Assembly (NCBI RefSeq): GCF_010672455.1
Contig: NZ_JAAHGO010000035.1
Coordinates: 1 to 53,167, forward strand
DNA length: 53,167 bases
Source of the DNA: Okeania sp. SIO2C9
GTDB lineage: Bacteria; Cyanobacteriota; Cyanobacteriia; Cyanobacteriales; Microcoleaceae
Reading direction: 5' to 3'
A program made the translations under genes and the position numbers. Numbering within the stretch: position 1 is the first letter of the stretch; the number at the start of each line of letters is the position of its first letter. Under the pieces are notes generated by a model, which searched no databases, was not told where the DNA came from, and was given only the letters and a program-made list of their open reading frames with translations. Shown piece by piece: positions 1 to 9,911 of this stretch.

Positions 1-121
1 TTTCGACAAACATCTTCTTTTCTACAGTATTTATGAGACAAGGCGGGTACATAACCAATTTCATTATAGCACAATTATAGAAAGTCGCCCGCGCCTCGGC
101 GAGGCGCCTACCCCAATTTTT

Positions 122-440
122 CGGTAATTGACATCCTCCCGACGTTGCGCTTACGCGACATGACGAACGCGGGATTCCTAAACCTCGCAGCTCAGGACTT
201 TCTGCTTCATAGCACCTGATGAGGAGGCCAAACCTCTTTCTGGTCTAAAGGCGCGCTCCACAGACTGAAACTGCTAGCCCAGCAGCCTAATTCTATTTAT
301 GATAGCATACCCTTGTAAGAACCGCTCTTATTGATTGGTTTTCCCATCCCTCCGCTCCCCTTCGGGAGAGCGCGGGTCAAGGGCCAACGTTGAGATAAAT
401 AGAACCGATGCGAAATTAACAGTCAAATAAATTCCCATCC
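122..440 (-). mobile_element. IS200/IS605-type right-end remnant
   Basis: On the minus strand this stretch carries the terminal block (GGAATCCCGCG, then CAACGTCGGGAGGATGTCAA) that also closes the tnpB element near 36.3 kb and the relic near 9.2 kb. No transposase frame survives. The gap before the first gene otherwise holds only a GC-rich repeat around 88-115 and simple AT-rich DNA. The boundary at 440 is approximate. Confidence 0.5.
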
Positions 441-667
441 ACAAATCCTCAATTTATCTTGCTTTTGACTTACTTACTAGTGCAGGATGGCAGAAATAAC
501 TAACCAGTTACAAAATCCTAAAAGCCTTACCAATCAACACTTTTGGGTTTTGAATTTTTATTTTTGACTTTTGACTTGCGCGTAGCGACACTAGAAGAAT
601 TCTAATGAGTGGTCAGCCTAATGGTTTGCACGATAGATTGGAAGATAGAGTGAGTGGGTAAATTCAG

Positions 668-1045
668 ATGACTTCTTTTGAGGACATTTATCAATTTTTT
701 CAAAGTCCCCCTCCGGTCTATCTAAACAAAGAATTAGCAGTGTGCTATATCCTATCTGTGTTGTTACAGAGAGACTCTTACGGAACTGAGCTTATTGGTC
801 AATTAGAAAGAGACTACCTTATTTATCGACTTTCTGACACAGTGTTATACGGCGCTCTGAAATTTCTTGAGGATCAAGGCACAATTATTGGCTATTGGAA
901 AAAAGTAGAAGGAAGAGGACGTCCACGGAGAATGTATCAAGTTATCCCTCAATGGCGTTCTCAAGCTACAGATTTAGCGCGACTATGGTACGAATATACT
1001 AATAATGGTCATGTTCGGCCCCAAATTCAACCATCAACTCTGTAA
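668..1045 (+). CDS. PadR-like winged-helix transcriptional regulator
   Basis: The 125-residue product has the PadR winged-helix layout: a helix with DSYGTELI near residue 37, a recognition helix around SDTVLYGALKFLEDQG and a wing with GRGRPRRMY. That block is typical of the small cyanobacterial PadR family, which includes regulators such as Pex; whether this is a Pex orthologue cannot be decided here. It lacks the long C-terminal dimerisation helix of larger PadR proteins, as usual for this subgroup. An in-frame TAA at 659 lies just upstream, so the ATG at 668 is the first usable one, although its ribosome site is weak. An intrinsic terminator follows. The target promoter is unknown. Confidence 0.8.
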   Translation: MTSFEDIYQFFQSPPPVYLNKELAVCYILSVLLQRDSYGTELIGQLERDYLIYRLSDTVLYGALKFLEDQGTIIGYWKKVEGRGRPRRMYQVIPQWRSQATDLARLWYEYTNNGHVRPQIQPSTL

Positions 1046-1155
1046 ATAGACTAGGCAGGTGAGGACAATTTTGATGCTGATTATGGCCAATACTCCCATT
1101 GAGAATATTTTTGTGCCAATTTTTCAGCTATAAAATCTAAATAGAAGTATAAACC

Positions 1156-1192
1156 CTAGCTGATATTTGTCACAAAGCAGCTAGTCTTTTTT
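1156..1192 (+). terminator. Intrinsic terminator after the PadR gene
   Basis: A perfect CTAGCTG/CAGCTAG stem with a 15-base loop is followed by TC and a run of eight T residues. It lies about 110 bases after the PadR stop and about 60 bases before the next gene, so it should separate the two transcripts. Confidence 0.75.
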
Positions 1193-1250
1193 TTGTTGTA
1201 AACTTATGTAAAAGAGAACACATAAAAAAACCATTCAAATTTAAAATTGT

Positions 1251-1784
1251 ATGAATAATACAGCTTTAGTATCGTCATTTGTACTGACGCTTCTATCTAG
1301 CATTGGTCTAGTTTTTTTTATCAAAGCATCAGTAAAAAATAGGACTAAGAACCTAAAACTGATAGCTGATCGGGAAGCTGATTCACTTTTACAGCAGCTA
1401 AAAGAATATTTTAGCTATCGGGCCTACCGAATTGTTAGTGCTAATGCAGCTGAGAATCAACTAATATTTGAAGGAGTAGTTCGACCGAGTTTGTTTTTGG
1501 CATTTTTCTTGACCCTGTTAGCTGCAATAGGTTGTTTATGTTTTGGTTTGGCTTTATCAATGTTAGTTCCTGAATATGGCCAATACTATCTATGGCTAGT
1601 GCTACCATCTCCTTTAGCAGGTATTTTTTATTGGCAAAAGTCTAAACGACCAGAACAAGTTTCTCTAAAGTTAGAAGGAATATTGACTGAGGATTCTGGG
1701 GTCAAAAGTTTAATTTCTGTCACAGCTCATAGGGACGAATTAACAGCTTTACAAACAGCTATAAACTTGAAACCATACCAATAA
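1251..1784 (+). CDS. Cofactor assembly of complex C subunit B-like membrane protein
   Basis: The 177-residue protein has an N-terminal membrane span (residues about 5-25) and two more hydrophobic segments (about 78-105 and 112-127), with charged stretches between and a soluble C-terminus. The layout and motifs such as FEGVVRPSLFLAFFL match the cyanobacterial/plastid CCB2/CCB4-type family (DUF2930), which helps attach heme ci to cytochrome b6 in the cytochrome b6f complex. It would act in the thylakoid membrane. It appears monocistronic, between the PadR terminator and a convergent gene. The family call is from memory of its pattern; the biochemical role is known for the family, not shown here. 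Confidence 0.7.
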   Translation: MNNTALVSSFVLTLLSSIGLVFFIKASVKNRTKNLKLIADREADSLLQQLKEYFSYRAYRIVSANAAENQLIFEGVVRPSLFLAFFLTLLAAIGCLCFGLALSMLVPEYGQYYLWLVLPSPLAGIFYWQKSKRPEQVSLKLEGILTEDSGVKSLISVTAHRDELTALQTAINLKPYQ

Positions 1785-2046
1785 TCAAACTTTAAGTATA
1801 AATAGTGATTAAGATAAATTATTTTGATAAGCTACCAATAGTATTGCCATAGGATTTCGGTTGTGGTCAAGGTTGTCGCAATTCATTTGGTCAACCGATC
1901 GAGTGATTGGTAGTATAGATCGTCAAAAAGGCTCATTGTGGGCATAGTTTGAACAAAGGTCAATCAAATCTGTTGATTTAACCTATTTAAGAATCAGCAA
2001 AGCAATAATTTCCCGCTAAAACCAAAAGTTATAACGGGAGAGATTC

Positions 2047-2102
2047 AAAAAAAAACTTAGGATTTAAGTCCATTGGCAGATGGAAGCTTTAAATCCTAGT
2101 TA
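2047..2102 (-). terminator. Hairpin with T-tract, minus strand
   Basis: CTAGGATTTA pairs with TAAATCCTAAG, and on the minus strand the stem is followed by nine T residues. It lies about 190 bases beyond the stop of the minus-strand DUF3155 gene and could end that transcript. The rest of the 1785-2287 gap shows no gene. Confidence 0.55.
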
Positions 2103-2287
2103 ATTGAGCACATAAGGCTATCAAATCTGTAACTAAAGACTACTAAATTATAATTAGGTGGGAGTACGAGTTCAGTATTACCCACTCACCTACTAAATAT
2201 TTCAGTAGAAGTTGATATTTGTAGGCGGTCATCAAAAATCAAGGACATTCTTATTTGCCCGTAAAAAACATTAAATTAATGATGTCC

Positions 2288-2626
2288 TTACACTTTAATT
2301 ATATTTGGAGTAGAACTAAATATTTGCTTTTTGTCAGGTGTCTTAGCTTCAGTCAAAACCTTTAAACTAGGAAACAAGAAGTGATTTTCTTCAACGTACT
2401 GAGCTCCAAATAAACCTTTTTCAGCCCAAAAGTATCGATCCGTAGTATGCTCATTCCTTCTAACTAGAAGTACAGCAGGGGGAACAATACCTTGGGCATG
2501 AATAAATTTACGGGCTGCAGTGACTGGTTTATCTTCGCCACTTTCAATACTATACTGAGCCACTTGCTCAAGAATCCTGCGTCCTTCTTGTCTACGACGA
2601 CTTTTGCGCTTACGTCTTCTAGCCAA
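2288..2626 (-). CDS. DUF3155 family protein
   Basis: This 112-residue basic protein starts with a strongly cationic tail (MARRRKRKSRRRQEGRR) and continues with a conserved core (VTAARKFIHAQGIVPPAVLLVRRNEHTTDRYFWAEKGLFG region) that I recognise as DUF3155, a family restricted to cyanobacteria and without a known function. The arginine/lysine-rich N-terminus suggests nucleic-acid or ribosome contact, but that is inference. A GGAGG-like ribosome site lies just upstream of the ATG (AGGAGGTAAGG on the coding strand). It is convergent with the preceding gene and divergent from the histidine kinase. Confidence 0.75.
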   Translation of the reverse strand: MARRRKRKSRRRQEGRRILEQVAQYSIESGEDKPVTAARKFIHAQGIVPPAVLLVRRNEHTTDRYFWAEKGLFGAQYVEENHFLFPSLKVLTEAKTPDKKQIFSSTPNIIKV

Positions 2627-2830
2627 TTTCCTTACCTCCTGTGTTAGCCGATGGGTGTAGTTATGGCTACCAAATTTGATAAGATTATATAAATTTTAGT
2701 TGAAAAACTCAAGTGTTTTTAATATTTTGATACAAAATATACACTTTGATGAAGATACCTTATAAGATTCTGAGATATTTAGAGTCCCAAAAAAGTCCAT
2801 ATCTAGTGGAAAGTCCCACAAATAGCTCCA

Positions 2831-4243
2831 ATGCTAATGCCAACCAGTACAGAATTTATTAGACTTTGCAGATCGCAAATAGCCCTTGTATCTAGTTGGG
2901 GTGCATGTTTAAGTATAGTTTACTTGACAGAAAAATTAGTAGAAGGAGGTGAAGCTAAACTAATTCCCATTATTGCATACCCAGAAAAATTTGAGGATGG
3001 GGAAGCAACTTCAGTCTTAAAAACAACCTCAGAAATACAAGTATTAGGGGATCTTCCGAAACTATCAGCAACAACCTTAACTACAGGGACAAATACTTGG
3101 CTCTTAGAAGCAAGCACTGGCACAACAGAGTCATGCCCTAAATGGCCAGAAAGTAATCCTTGGCAACAACGTCAAATTGTTTTACCTTTAATCCATGATG
3201 GAGTAGTAATAGGATTACTGGTAACAGTAAGAGAAGGTAGGCCATGGAATCAACGGGAAAAAACTCAAATTCAACAAGTAGCCCATACTATTGCCATAGC
3301 TTGTATATTAGATCAACGTTCTCAATGGTTAAAGGAACAATTTCAGCAACAGCAAAAGCTACAAGCCCAGCAGTATGATATAATACACGACATATTGCAT
3401 CAGTTGAAAAGTCCATTAACTGCACTACGAACTTTTGGTAAGTTATTATTGAAAAGATTGTTGCCAGAAGATAGAAGCTGGAATATTGCTAATAGTATTT
3501 TACGGGAAGGCGATCGCCTCAGAGAGTTAATAGAACAAATTGATGAAACTGTTGAGGTTGGGGAAGAAATTTTGAGTATTTCTGGGGAAAGCGAGTATCC
3601 TCAAACTACCACTGAAAATGACAATGTAATAGATTATTATACGGAAGCTAATAGAGAATTCAAATCATTACCACTTTTGCCAGAGTCTAATTTCTTAGAG
3701 TCAGTTTCAGTACAAGATGTTTTGGGACCTTTATTAATTTCTGCAAAAGCAATTGCCGATGAACGTCATATAGATTTAGAAGTTGATTTTCCTGAGAATT
3801 TACCTATAGTAAAAGCTAATAATAAAGCTTTGCGAGAAGTTTTAAGTAATATTATTGATAATGCTTTGAAGTATACTCCAGCAGAGGGAAATATTTATAT
3901 TAAGTTGACTACTTCAGCTCCACAAAAAGATGATGATAAATCAGTCAAAAATGAAATAGAAGGAATGCTAGGAATAGCTATTAGCGATACAGGTTATGGT
4001 ATTCCAGCAGAAGATTTAGAACATTTATTTGAACGAAACTATCGGGGTGAAAAAGCTAAAACGGACATTCCAGGCACAGGATTAGGATTAGCGATCGCTC
4101 TTGATTTAATACATATAATGAAAGGCAAAATTAAAGTATATTCTCCCGTAGTTCCTCAGTGGTTGTCCCATGATTTACAACAGCAAGATGCCATAATTAA
4201 TAGTGGCACTACAGTGGTTTTATGGTTACAAGTACTAAATTAA
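2831..4243 (+). CDS. GAF-domain sensor histidine kinase, Hik2/CSK-like
   Basis: The 470-residue soluble kinase has an N-terminal GAF-like domain (about 10-165), a short coiled coil rich in glutamine (about 165-182), a HisKA dimerisation domain with the phospho-acceptor at H190 in HQLKSPLTAL, and a C-terminal HATPase domain. In the HATPase domain NIIDNALKY is the N box, DTGYGIP the G1 box and GTGLGLAIA the G2 box. All catalytic boxes are present, so it should be active. The N-terminal GAF pattern resembles Hik2, the cyanobacterial relative of chloroplast sensor kinase, which senses redox and salt signals; I place it there with moderate certainty. No response regulator lies next to it. A second ATG at 2837 is an equally plausible start. 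Confidence 0.8.
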   Translation: MLMPTSTEFIRLCRSQIALVSSWGACLSIVYLTEKLVEGGEAKLIPIIAYPEKFEDGEATSVLKTTSEIQVLGDLPKLSATTLTTGTNTWLLEASTGTTESCPKWPESNPWQQRQIVLPLIHDGVVIGLLVTVREGRPWNQREKTQIQQVAHTIAIACILDQRSQWLKEQFQQQQKLQAQQYDIIHDILHQLKSPLTALRTFGKLLLKRLLPEDRSWNIANSILREGDRLRELIEQIDETVEVGEEILSISGESEYPQTTTENDNVIDYYTEANREFKSLPLLPESNFLESVSVQDVLGPLLISAKAIADERHIDLEVDFPENLPIVKANNKALREVLSNIIDNALKYTPAEGNIYIKLTTSAPQKDDDKSVKNEIEGMLGIAISDTGYGIPAEDLEHLFERNYRGEKAKTDIPGTGLGLAIALDLIHIMKGKIKVYSPVVPQWLSHDLQQQDAIINSGTTVVLWLQVLN

Positions 4244-4709
4244 GAGTGGTATTTTCAGCTATATATAGTAATTTTACTGTTGATTTCAATTGGAGATTAA
4301 ACATTACCTATTTATTGTTATCTTCACAATGAATAAAATAGGGCTATTGTAATAACCCAGTTGCATTTGAGGAAAAAAGTTTTATTATGGAAGAGTACAG
4401 ACACACTCTGAACTTTTACAAGGGGAATTAAAAACCTTTGTAAGTGAGTTTAGCTTTCCTACAATCCACTCCTTAGTCGGAGCGTAGGAAATATCTAGGG
4501 AGTTAGTACATCAGGAGCATCTAAAAGTTTAACCTCTTGCTTGATTCTTCAGCCAGAATTTTACCTTGATTAGGTGGGGAAGGAAAATTTATGCTGTTGA
4601 AATATACGGGGATATAATTATCCCAAAAACTGGCAAGAGGTTTTTTTTTATTTTTCTGTTTTGTATGAAATATATTTCATACTTACTAATTTCATAGATT
4701 TTTATAAAA
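4244..4709. other. Intergenic region without a gene
   Basis: This 466-base AT-rich gap separates the histidine kinase from the diguanylate cyclase-like gene. I see only a weak CCTAC/GTAGG inverted repeat around 4457-4490 and no convincing reading frame, RNA gene or terminator. The promoter of the downstream gene presumably lies here. Confidence 0.5.
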
Positions 4710-6260
4710 ATGAATAATTTACAAGAAGTATATCCGGAAGCTGTAATTTGTATCGTAGATAATAATGATAGTAACCTCACATTATTATCTAGCTTATTGA
4801 AAGACAATAACTATGAGTTTATAGTAGCTAATAATAGAGAAAAAGTTTTAAATACATTACAAAATATATCGGTAGACCTAATATTAATAAATTTATCATT
4901 GGAAAAAGAGAAATGGCAGATTTGTCAATCTTTGCAAAGCTCAAAATTAACAAAAAATATTCCTATAATTTTTATGGGAAACACACACAATGAAATAAAT
5001 CAAATTCAAAAATTAAATATTGAGAATTTCGATAATATTAAGATTCCCATACAAGCAGATGACTTTTTAACAAAAATTAAGTTGCATTTGCAAATATTTT
5101 CATTAAAAAAACAACTCCAATCTCAAAATCAAATCTTACAAGAAGAAATACTCTTAAGAGAAAATGTAGAAAATGAAGTGAAAAAGCATAAATCAACTCT
5201 AGAAAATCTCATAGAAAACTTGCCAGGAATGGTTTACCAAAGTAATCATGACTGCCATTTAGTGATGAATTTGGTCAGCGATAGTTGTTATAGTTTGACT
5301 GGCTATCAATCTCAATATTTTACTCAAAATCAAATTTCCTATAATCAATTAATTCACCTTGAAGATCGAAAATTAATTTGTAGACAAAGACAAAAAGCTC
5401 TAGTAAAACATCAACCATTTCAGTTAGTTTATCGGATAATTACAGCAAATCAAGAACTAAAGTGGGTTTGGGAACAAGGCAAAGGAATTTATTGTTGTGA
5501 TGGCAAAATCTTAGCAATTAAAGGTTTAATCATAGATATTACAGCTCAAAAACAAGTAGAAGCAGAACTAACTAAGCAAAATTTGGCTTTACAAAAAACT
5601 GAAACAGCTTTAATTATTGTTAATCAGAAACTCCAAAAACTTGCCAAATTAGATGGTTTAACAGGTATTGCAAATCGTCGTGACTTTGATGAATTTTTAG
5701 AAAAAGAATGGCGTAGACTTAGCACAACAAAATCACCTTTGTCTTTGATTTTATGTGATGTAGATTATTTTAAAAATTACAATGATTATTATGGTCATTT
5801 AGCAGGAGATGATTGTTTAAGAAAGATTGCTCAAACTATTAGTAAAAATGTTAAAGATTCAGCAGATTTGGTAGCTCGTTATGGAGGAGAAGAATTTGGG
5901 ATAATTTTACCGGATACATCTGCTAAAAAGGTAAAAAAAGTAGCAGAATTAATTCGTACAGCTATTCATCAACTACACATCGATCATTGTGCTTCTGACA
6001 TCAGGAAATACATTACAGTAAGTATAGGAATAGCAAGTATTATTCCCACTCAACTAGATTCTTCAGAATCTTTAATAGCTAAAGCGGATAAAGCACTTTA
6101 TCAAGCGAAAGAACAAGGTCGCGATCGCATAGTTTTTTTTGATAACAATGATTATAAATATACTCAAACTTATCTGAAAAATAATAATTTGGTAGTCCTG
6201 CATAGTAATGGTAGGTGGAGACAAGCAACACTTAGAAAGAGAGTAAGATGCTCCCACTAA
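4710..6260 (+). CDS. Receiver-PAS-GGDEF protein, probable diguanylate cyclase
   Basis: The order is a receiver-like domain (about 10-125), a coiled coil (130-165), a PAS domain with PAC motif (165-285) and a GGDEF domain (310-475). The GGEEF active-site loop is at 392-396 and the metal-binding D350 and DGLTGIANRR region are intact, so c-di-GMP synthesis is plausible. Two regulatory sites are altered: the receiver phospho-acceptor position is N61 (LILINLSL instead of the usual aspartate), and the inhibitory-site arginine of RxxD is replaced (DSAD at 383-386). The last roughly 25 residues are encoded by a repeat element that supplies the stop codon, so the native C-terminus has been replaced. 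Sensing probably relies on the PAS domain rather than phosphorylation. Confidence 0.85.
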   Translation: MNNLQEVYPEAVICIVDNNDSNLTLLSSLLKDNNYEFIVANNREKVLNTLQNISVDLILINLSLEKEKWQICQSLQSSKLTKNIPIIFMGNTHNEINQIQKLNIENFDNIKIPIQADDFLTKIKLHLQIFSLKKQLQSQNQILQEEILLRENVENEVKKHKSTLENLIENLPGMVYQSNHDCHLVMNLVSDSCYSLTGYQSQYFTQNQISYNQLIHLEDRKLICRQRQKALVKHQPFQLVYRIITANQELKWVWEQGKGIYCCDGKILAIKGLIIDITAQKQVEAELTKQNLALQKTETALIIVNQKLQKLAKLDGLTGIANRRDFDEFLEKEWRRLSTTKSPLSLILCDVDYFKNYNDYYGHLAGDDCLRKIAQTISKNVKDSADLVARYGGEEFGIILPDTSAKKVKKVAELIRTAIHQLHIDHCASDIRKYITVSIGIASIIPTQLDSSESLIAKADKALYQAKEQGRDRIVFFDNNDYKYTQTYLKNNNLVVLHSNGRWRQATLRKRVRCSH

Positions 6261-6610
6261 TTAGGGTTTTGCGCTCAAAAGTCTTTTAGTAGGAGTAGGA
6301 GACAGGAGACAGGAGACAACCCACCCCTAACCCCTCCCAACCCACCCCTAACCCCTCCCAGGAGGGGAAGACAGGAGAAATGGGAATTTAGAGGAGGTAG
6401 TCGGAAAAATTGTCCCTTAATTTTTCTGTCATAATCATCCCAAAATACTAGCATGCATGAGCTTTTTCCACCGAAAAGCTGGTACTTTTTTCAAAAAAAA
6501 CGCTCAAGTCAATAGCAGTCAATACTTTGAGAATTAATCAGCAAACCCTAATTAGAAAGGGAGCAAGATCCTCCCACTGGTTATACCATTACAATGCACC
6601 ACTACCTCCT
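6188..6610. repeat. Nested inverted-repeat element (family R5 with a second element inside)
   Basis: The outer ends GGTAGTCCTGCATAGTAATG and CCATTACAATGCACCACTAC are imperfect inverted repeats; related copies lie near 14.1 and 14.6 kb. Inside, GGGAGCAAGATGCTCCCAC is interrupted by a second element whose ends TAATTAGGGTTTTGC and GCAAACCCTAATTA are inverted. The outer element has entered the 3' end of the GGDEF gene. ACCCACCCCT-type repeats at 6319-6370 lie inside. Confidence 0.6.
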
Positions 6611-6814
6611 TATCAATGTTGAAGAAAAGGGAGATGGGGAGGTAGGGAGTAGTCAGATGGTAATCAAATATAGCATTATTATTCAGAAATGGTTATTATA
6701 TAGCGCTATTAAGCGGACATGATATTATTGGTGCGATCGATATCATTCTCTCAATCATCTTCTTTTCTGACAACACCAGATTTTTCCAACTTCGGTCCTT
6801 TCTTCTTCCTTCTA

Positions 6815-7790
6815 CTATAGAACCCATTTGGTATCTTTTGAGGAAAACGTATATAGTTAAGTATCGATAGAACTCCGTTCCTAAGAGCGATCGCCAATTA
6901 TCATAAACAACAGTTGGGTAAATGCCATATTCAAGCAGTTTGACAGACAAAGAATGGGTTCTTATTGAACCATCCCATACCAAAAAAGAAGAAAACTTGT
7001 CCGACAAAATGGAGTAAAAGACAAATATTGGATGGTGTCCTCTACCAACTCAAGAATGGTTGTAATTGGTGTGATTTACCTAAGGACTTACCTCCTTATT
7101 CCACAGTGTTTTGGCAGCTACATTCAGTGGCGAACAGAAGGGGTAACCCTTGAAGATTAGAGATGTTTTGCATGGTCAAGTGCGCCAACAAGTAAAAAAA
7201 AAGCCAAATGGACAACTTTAATGATCATTGATTCACAGGCAGTGAAAAATACTTGTAATGCAAGTTTAGACTCAATCATGATTTTGTTTTTACAAATCAA
7301 CGAATGGAATTAAGCGACATAAGCGCGGTAGATAGTCTCGGTTTTCCTTTTTTTACTTATTGCAGCAAAGCCAATATATCTGACGATCAGGGATTAATAG
7401 AAATGTTGTCAGACAATATTGATTACTTCAAATCCAAACCTGTTAACATTCCCAAAGTAACGATTCTACTTGATAATGGATATCATCCTCAAAAATTGAT
7501 CGAGGAGTTAAAGAAAATCTATCCCGCAATTATGACTAAGATTAGATTTAAACTCTCACCAAAACCCTCGAAAGCAGAGAAAGAGAATCTTGGAAAAACA
7601 GGATTTGTGCCAGTAAAAGCAAGGTGGGTCATAGAAAGAACTAATTCCTGGATGGAAAGATGTAAAAGCTTGGCCAAAAACTTTGAAAGAACTCTAGAAA
7701 ATGCCACGGCCAAGGTCAATCTTTGTTTTGTACGGCTCATGCTTAAGAGATTAGCGATCGCCTAAATTTTTAGAGATACTATCCGGGGTT

Positions 7791-7796
<6 letters not shown>
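6815..7796 (+). mobile_element. Decayed IS5-like insertion sequence
   Basis: The element is about 980 bp and is bounded by inverted ends CTATAGAACCCATTTGGTAT on the left and, read inward from the right, CTATAGAACCCCGGATAGTAT. It holds one broken DDE transposase. The right end abuts a MITE that starts with the same sequence, giving a palindrome around 7782-7803. Confidence 0.7.
6922..7765 (+). pseudogene. IS5-family transposase, multiply frameshifted
   Basis: The start MPYSSSLTDKEWVLIEP (6922) is an IS5-type N-terminus. A frameshift near 6965 leads into the DUF4096-like segment with QILDGVLYQLKNGCNWCDLP. A further disruption near 7130-7300 destroys the part that includes the first catalytic aspartate region (MIIDSQAVKNT is readable in another frame). 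The last 153 codons carry the rest of the DDE domain and the end pattern WVIERTNSWMERCK, where the catalytic glutamate is expected. At least two frame changes mean no active transposase can be made. Two IS5-family members are translated by programmed frameshifting, but the number and positions of the breaks here fit decay. Confidence 0.8.
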
Positions 7797-7993
<197 letters not shown>

Positions 7994-8072
7994 TTGTAGA
8001 CCAGCAAGTTGACAAAATTATTTTCATATTATATCCGTTTAATAGCGTCCAGGAAAATTAGGAGTATTCAAG

Positions 8073-9014
8073 ATGACAGAAATCAATTCTATGTATGACT
8101 ATATTGTGATTGGTGCAGGTTCTGCTGGGAGCATAGTGGCCTCAAAGCTTGCTGCTTCTGACTCAAATGTAAGTATTCTCCTCATCGAAGCTGGGGGAAC
8201 TCCACCAAATCCCATCGAGATGTTTACTCCAAGTTATTGGTTTGAAGTCTTACAAAAATATCCCGAGATTGATTGGGGTTATAAGTCACAACCGCAACCA
8301 AATTTAAATAATCGTGTCATCAAGCTAGCTCAAGCAAAAGTTCTAGGTGGGTCTGCATTACATAATGCCACAGTCTATGTTAGAGGAGGTCAGTCTGACT
8401 TTAATGCTTGGGGTGAGGTAGCACCGGGTTGGTCATGGAATGATGTACTACCATACTTTGAAAGTGTAGAGAAAACCATGGAAGTTTTGGTGGGTCAGAC
8501 AGATGATTTTATTAACGATTTATTTGCTGCTGCTAAAGAGTATGGCTTACCTGAAAACCCCAATTACAATACCAGCGAGAGTCAATATGGATACGCTTCA
8601 TTTCAGTTCAACAATATTACATTAGATTCCCTACTTTGCCGTGAAACCAGTTACACGACTTTTTTACCAGAGAGATATAAAAATGTAACTTTAGTAACCC
8701 GAGCCATTGTAACCCGAATTCTATTCAAGGGTACTCAAGCAGTTGGTGTTGAATATGTTCAGGGTAAAAATAAATATTCTGTAGATGTGGAAAATGAGAT
8801 TGTCCTGAGTGCTGGTGCAATTGCAACTCCCAAAATCTTGATGCTTTCAGGTATTGGTGATGAAGCTGAGTTAGGAAAATTTGATATTGACGTAGTTGTC
8901 AATGGGAAAGAAGTAGGCAAGAATTTGCATGACGACCTTTTTGTTAGCGCTGGATTTTCTATTCCCGAGAACAAAACTGTTCCAATATATCCCTATAGTC
9001 TTGAGAGATGGTAG
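8073..9014 (+). pseudogene. GMC-family FAD oxidoreductase, C-terminally truncated
   Basis: The 313 residues begin with the FAD-binding motif YIVIGAGSAGSIVASKL, followed by the GMC signature region VLGGSALHNATVYVRG and the second signature GAIATPKILMLSGIG. Family members (choline dehydrogenase/alcohol oxidase type) are about 500-560 residues. Here the frame stops after PYSLERW and the whole C-terminal substrate domain with the catalytic His/Asn pair is missing, so activity is unlikely. An AGGAG ribosome site precedes the ATG. The gene lies between two inverted MITEs, and unrelated AT-rich DNA then an IS605 relic follow its broken end. Confidence 0.85.
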
Positions 9015-9169
9015 TGAGCAGAATCTTATCAGAAACCGAAGTATAAAGCACTAAGAGGATGTTTAAAAAATCTCTTGTGTTCCTAATAATGAAAAATCTA
9101 AATATCTTATTGAATGGCTGAAATTTAGATTTTCCATTTAAGTTGAACCCAGTTCAAATCCTAAGATTA

Positions 9170-9330
9170 TACTTGCGGAGACTTTTGACATACTCCCGAC
9201 GTTGCGCATAGCGCGACAACGCGGGATTCTTCAGTCATGAAAAAATGACAGCTGTTTTGACAGAGGTGATGTCCTCCCCCTGTATTAACCTTGATGATAA
9301 CATGCATACCTCCTAGCTTGTCAAGGGTAT
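9170..9330 (-). mobile_element. IS605-type tnpB 3'-end relic
   Basis: Read on the minus strand, ACAGGGGGAGGACATCACCT and the terminal CGTCGGGAGTATGTCAA closely match the 3' end of the tnpB element at 36246-36347. Only the last part of the element survives, and no frame is open. With 9015-9170 (AT-rich, no feature seen) it fills the gap after the GMC gene. Confidence 0.65.
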
Positions 9331-9359
9331 AGGAAGGTTTTATTTGTGGAGGTATCCGA

Positions 9360-9911
9360 CTATTGGCCCAGGCTTGACCATACGACCCTCCCCTTCGGGA
9401 GAGCGCGGGACTTCCCGCCAGGGAAGTTAAATCCCTGAATCTTGGAATAGTCCTGAACCTTAGAGATGAACATTGTTCGGACATCCCCGTAACAATCAGA
9501 CGTGTCAGTGTCAAAGTTATACACCAAACTTATAGCATTCTTGGTTCTACTTATGGCACCCCAAAGTTTGCTGATCGGGGTTTGATCAGCATATAACTGC
9601 AAATTGACAAAGTTGTCATATTTGCCTGAGAGTGTACCTTCAAAAGTGCGGTCGGGAAAACATTTTGTGTTGCCTACTAATGAGGTACCAAAAACTTTTT
9701 CGCCATCTTGAGTCATCGAAATCTCAATAGTACCGTTATATTGGGTAGCATTAAGGCTCGTCCAAGTTCCTAACCACTCGCCCGTTAGAGATACTGGGTC
9801 TTGTGTTCCAGCTTCTGCCGGGTTAACATTAGCGGAAAATAGAACTATAGAAGCAATCAATACCATCACGGTACGTATAACTTTTTCTCTAGCTCTTGAC
9901 TCCTTTGCCAA
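9360..9911 (-). CDS. Small exported protein of unknown function, edges disturbed
   Basis: The 183-residue product has a signal peptide (hydrophobic VMVLIASIVLFSANV, cleavage likely after NPAEA) and a beta-rich mature part starting with SLTGEWLGTW, with two cysteines (CFPDRT and CYGD). This looks like a small periplasmic beta-barrel domain; I do not recognise the family. The only start in frame is TTG at 9911, directly after a TAG stop. A MITE-like end (GATACCACTCAGGAGTTCTA) sits 15-40 bases upstream, so the native 5' end may be lost. The last 25 or so residues come from a GC-rich repeat, so the native C-terminus is probably gone too. It may be a decaying gene. Confidence 0.5.
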   Translation of the reverse strand: MAKESRAREKVIRTVMVLIASIVLFSANVNPAEAGTQDPVSLTGEWLGTWTSLNATQYNGTIEISMTQDGEKVFGTSLVGNTKCFPDRTFEGTLSGKYDNFVNLQLYADQTPISKLWGAISRTKNAISLVYNFDTDTSDCYGDVRTMFISKVQDYSKIQGFNFPGGKSRALPKGRVVWSSLGQ

